A stretch of 64,000 bases of DNA from Pseudoponticoccus marisrubri (GTDB lineage: Bacteria > Pseudomonadota > Alphaproteobacteria > Rhodobacterales > Rhodobacteraceae). The notes below the pieces were generated by a model, which worked only from the letters and a program-made list of their open reading frames with translations, searched no databases and was not told the DNA's origin. The position numbers and the translations under genes were made by a program. Below are positions 63,329 through 64,000 of the stretch, piece after piece. Every line of letters starts with the position of its first letter. The first letter of the stretch is position 1. The DNA lies in contig NZ_LPXO01000001.1 in assembly GCF_001482405.1 (NCBI RefSeq), positions 496,001-560,000 of the forward strand. Direction: 5' to 3'.

Positions 63329-63658
63329 CTATCGAAGCAGGGCGGGCAGGCCTTCGGCGGCCAGGCAGGTCAGGGTTTCGGGTTTCGAGACGATCTGGCT
63401 GACGATCTCGATCGTGCCTTCGGTCGGGCCCAGCACGGCATCGGCGGCGAGTGCGCGGATCTGCACGGCGCTGGCATTGTCGATCAGGCAGTCGATGGCC
63501 GGCTCGACCGGCAGGGCCGGATAGCGGTCGGTGACCACCCGTGTCAGCGTGGCGCGGGCCGCGTCGCGCGTGATGCGGTCCTGCGCCTGCGGCGAACAGG
63601 CCGCCAGCCCGAGGGCCAGAAGCGCCGTGCCAAGCGCGGGCCGGATCAGTCGAGGCAA
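63329..63658 (-). CDS. Small lipoprotein of unknown function
   Basis: A 109-residue protein with a lipoprotein signal: PRLIRPALGTALLALGLAAC, lipobox LGLAAC, then SPQAQDRITRDAARATLTRVV and a helical domain with two further cysteines (IDCLID and LTCLAA), possibly disulfide-bonded. No ATG or GTG gives the signal peptide in phase, so a TTG start at 63658 is chosen; it overlaps the upstream gene by 13 nt. It starts transcriptionally between that gene and sdhB, 9 bp before sdhB. Family not recognised. Confidence 0.68.
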   Translation of the reverse strand: MPRLIRPALGTALLALGLAACSPQAQDRITRDAARATLTRVVTDRYPALPVEPAIDCLIDNASAVQIRALAADAVLGPTEGTIEIVSQIVSKPETLTCLAAEGLPALLR

Positions 63659-63960
63659 TAGAGCGTGCCCCGATACATGCGCGGCGCCCCCGGATAGCAG
63701 CCATAGCTGCCCGAGGTCACGATGACCGGCACCTTGTACCGGCGCTGCCGGTAGTCGACAGGGCCGTTGTAGTAGCGTGCCGAGTTCGTGCATTGCGCCA
63801 GCGCCGCGCGGTAGCGCGCGGCATAGCCCGATTTGGACCCGTCATAGGCATAGGCATGGGCCTGTGCCTCGCAGGACTGTGTGACCGGCAGGTGACCGCC
63901 GGCCTGGGCCGACAGGCCCGCGACGCAGAGCGCCGCGGCGGTGAAAAGGGCAGTGCGCAT
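63646..63960 (-). CDS. Small secreted cysteine-containing protein
   Basis: A 104-residue exported protein: signal peptide MRTALFTAAALCVAGLSAQA (about 20 residues), then HLPVTQSCEAQAHAYAYDG, AQCTNSARYYN, RQRRYKVPVIV and GSYGCYPGAPRMYRGTLYC. The mature part has four cysteines, enough for two disulfides, and many Tyr residues. It is in the sdhB direction and overlaps the lipoprotein gene. Function unknown. Confidence 0.7.
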   Translation of the reverse strand: MRTALFTAAALCVAGLSAQAGGHLPVTQSCEAQAHAYAYDGSKSGYAARYRAALAQCTNSARYYNGPVDYRQRRYKVPVIVTSGSYGCYPGAPRMYRGTLYCLD

Positions 63961-64000
63961 CAGAAGGTCCTCGCCTTGGGGGCGATCTTTTTCAGCGCGA

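Overview
The window is about 68% GC, densely coded and shows no sign of being a plasmid or phage. The gene order hemN-fnrL-phzF-usp-ccoNOQP-ccoGHIS, a membrane-anchored CycM-type cytochrome c next to pheA, and Hint-domain and GcvT-fused dehydrogenase genes point to an alphaproteobacterium of the family Rhodobacteraceae (Roseobacter/Paracoccus/Rhodobacter relatives). This placement is inferred from gene content and order only. No rRNA, tRNA, CRISPR array or insertion sequence was recognised.

Layout. (1) 1-12.5 kb: exopolysaccharide locus with a chain-length determinant (cut by the left edge), a fused glycosyltransferase/priming transferase, an export lipoprotein, a flippase and three glycosyltransferases. 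It encloses a regulatory module: a LuxR-type response regulator, a hybrid histidine kinase with its own receiver and Hpt domains, and a cysteine-free periplasmic protein of molybdopterin-oxidoreductase fold. Four near-identical 18-bp palindromes (CCTATCCG-NN-CGGATAGG) lie only in the intergenic regions of this locus and look like the operators of the circuit. No Wzy polymerase is visible. (2) 12.5-21.3 kb: a membrane protein, pheA, cycM, the yejABEF peptide importer and a lower-GC patch with one small secreted protein. (3) 21.6-35.5 kb: a microaerobic regulon with hemN, fnrL, phzF, a tandem-domain universal stress protein, the cbb3 oxidase genes ccoNOQP and the assembly genes ccoGHIS. Five FNR-type boxes punctuate it. 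One has no gene behind it but precedes a two-hairpin, U-tailed sequence that looks like an FnrL-dependent small RNA. (4) 35.6-45.5 kb: metabolic and transport genes, including a dimethylglycine/sarcosine-dehydrogenase-like enzyme, YtoQ, a GST, mscL, a cation efflux protein, divergent ald and an Lrp-type regulator, a Hint-domain protein and a GMC oxidoreductase. (5) 45.5-54.3 kb: three tandem paralogous membrane-anchored proteins of unknown function, divergent from the elongasome operon mreB-mreC-mreD-mrdA-rodA. (6) 54.3-64 kb: a GhrA-like reductase, a MaoC hydratase with an acyl-CoA ligase, an MDR reductase, a RecD/Pif1-like helicase, an ornithine/lysine-type decarboxylase, two small proteins, sdhB and two small exported proteins.

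The most interesting untitled signals are the four-operator phosphorelay regulon around the exopolysaccharide genes, the candidate FnrL-controlled sRNA at about 29.55-29.67 kb, the triplet of paralogues beside mreB, and multi-hairpin intergenic elements, including an array of four tandem perfect palindromes at 29.34-29.45 kb.
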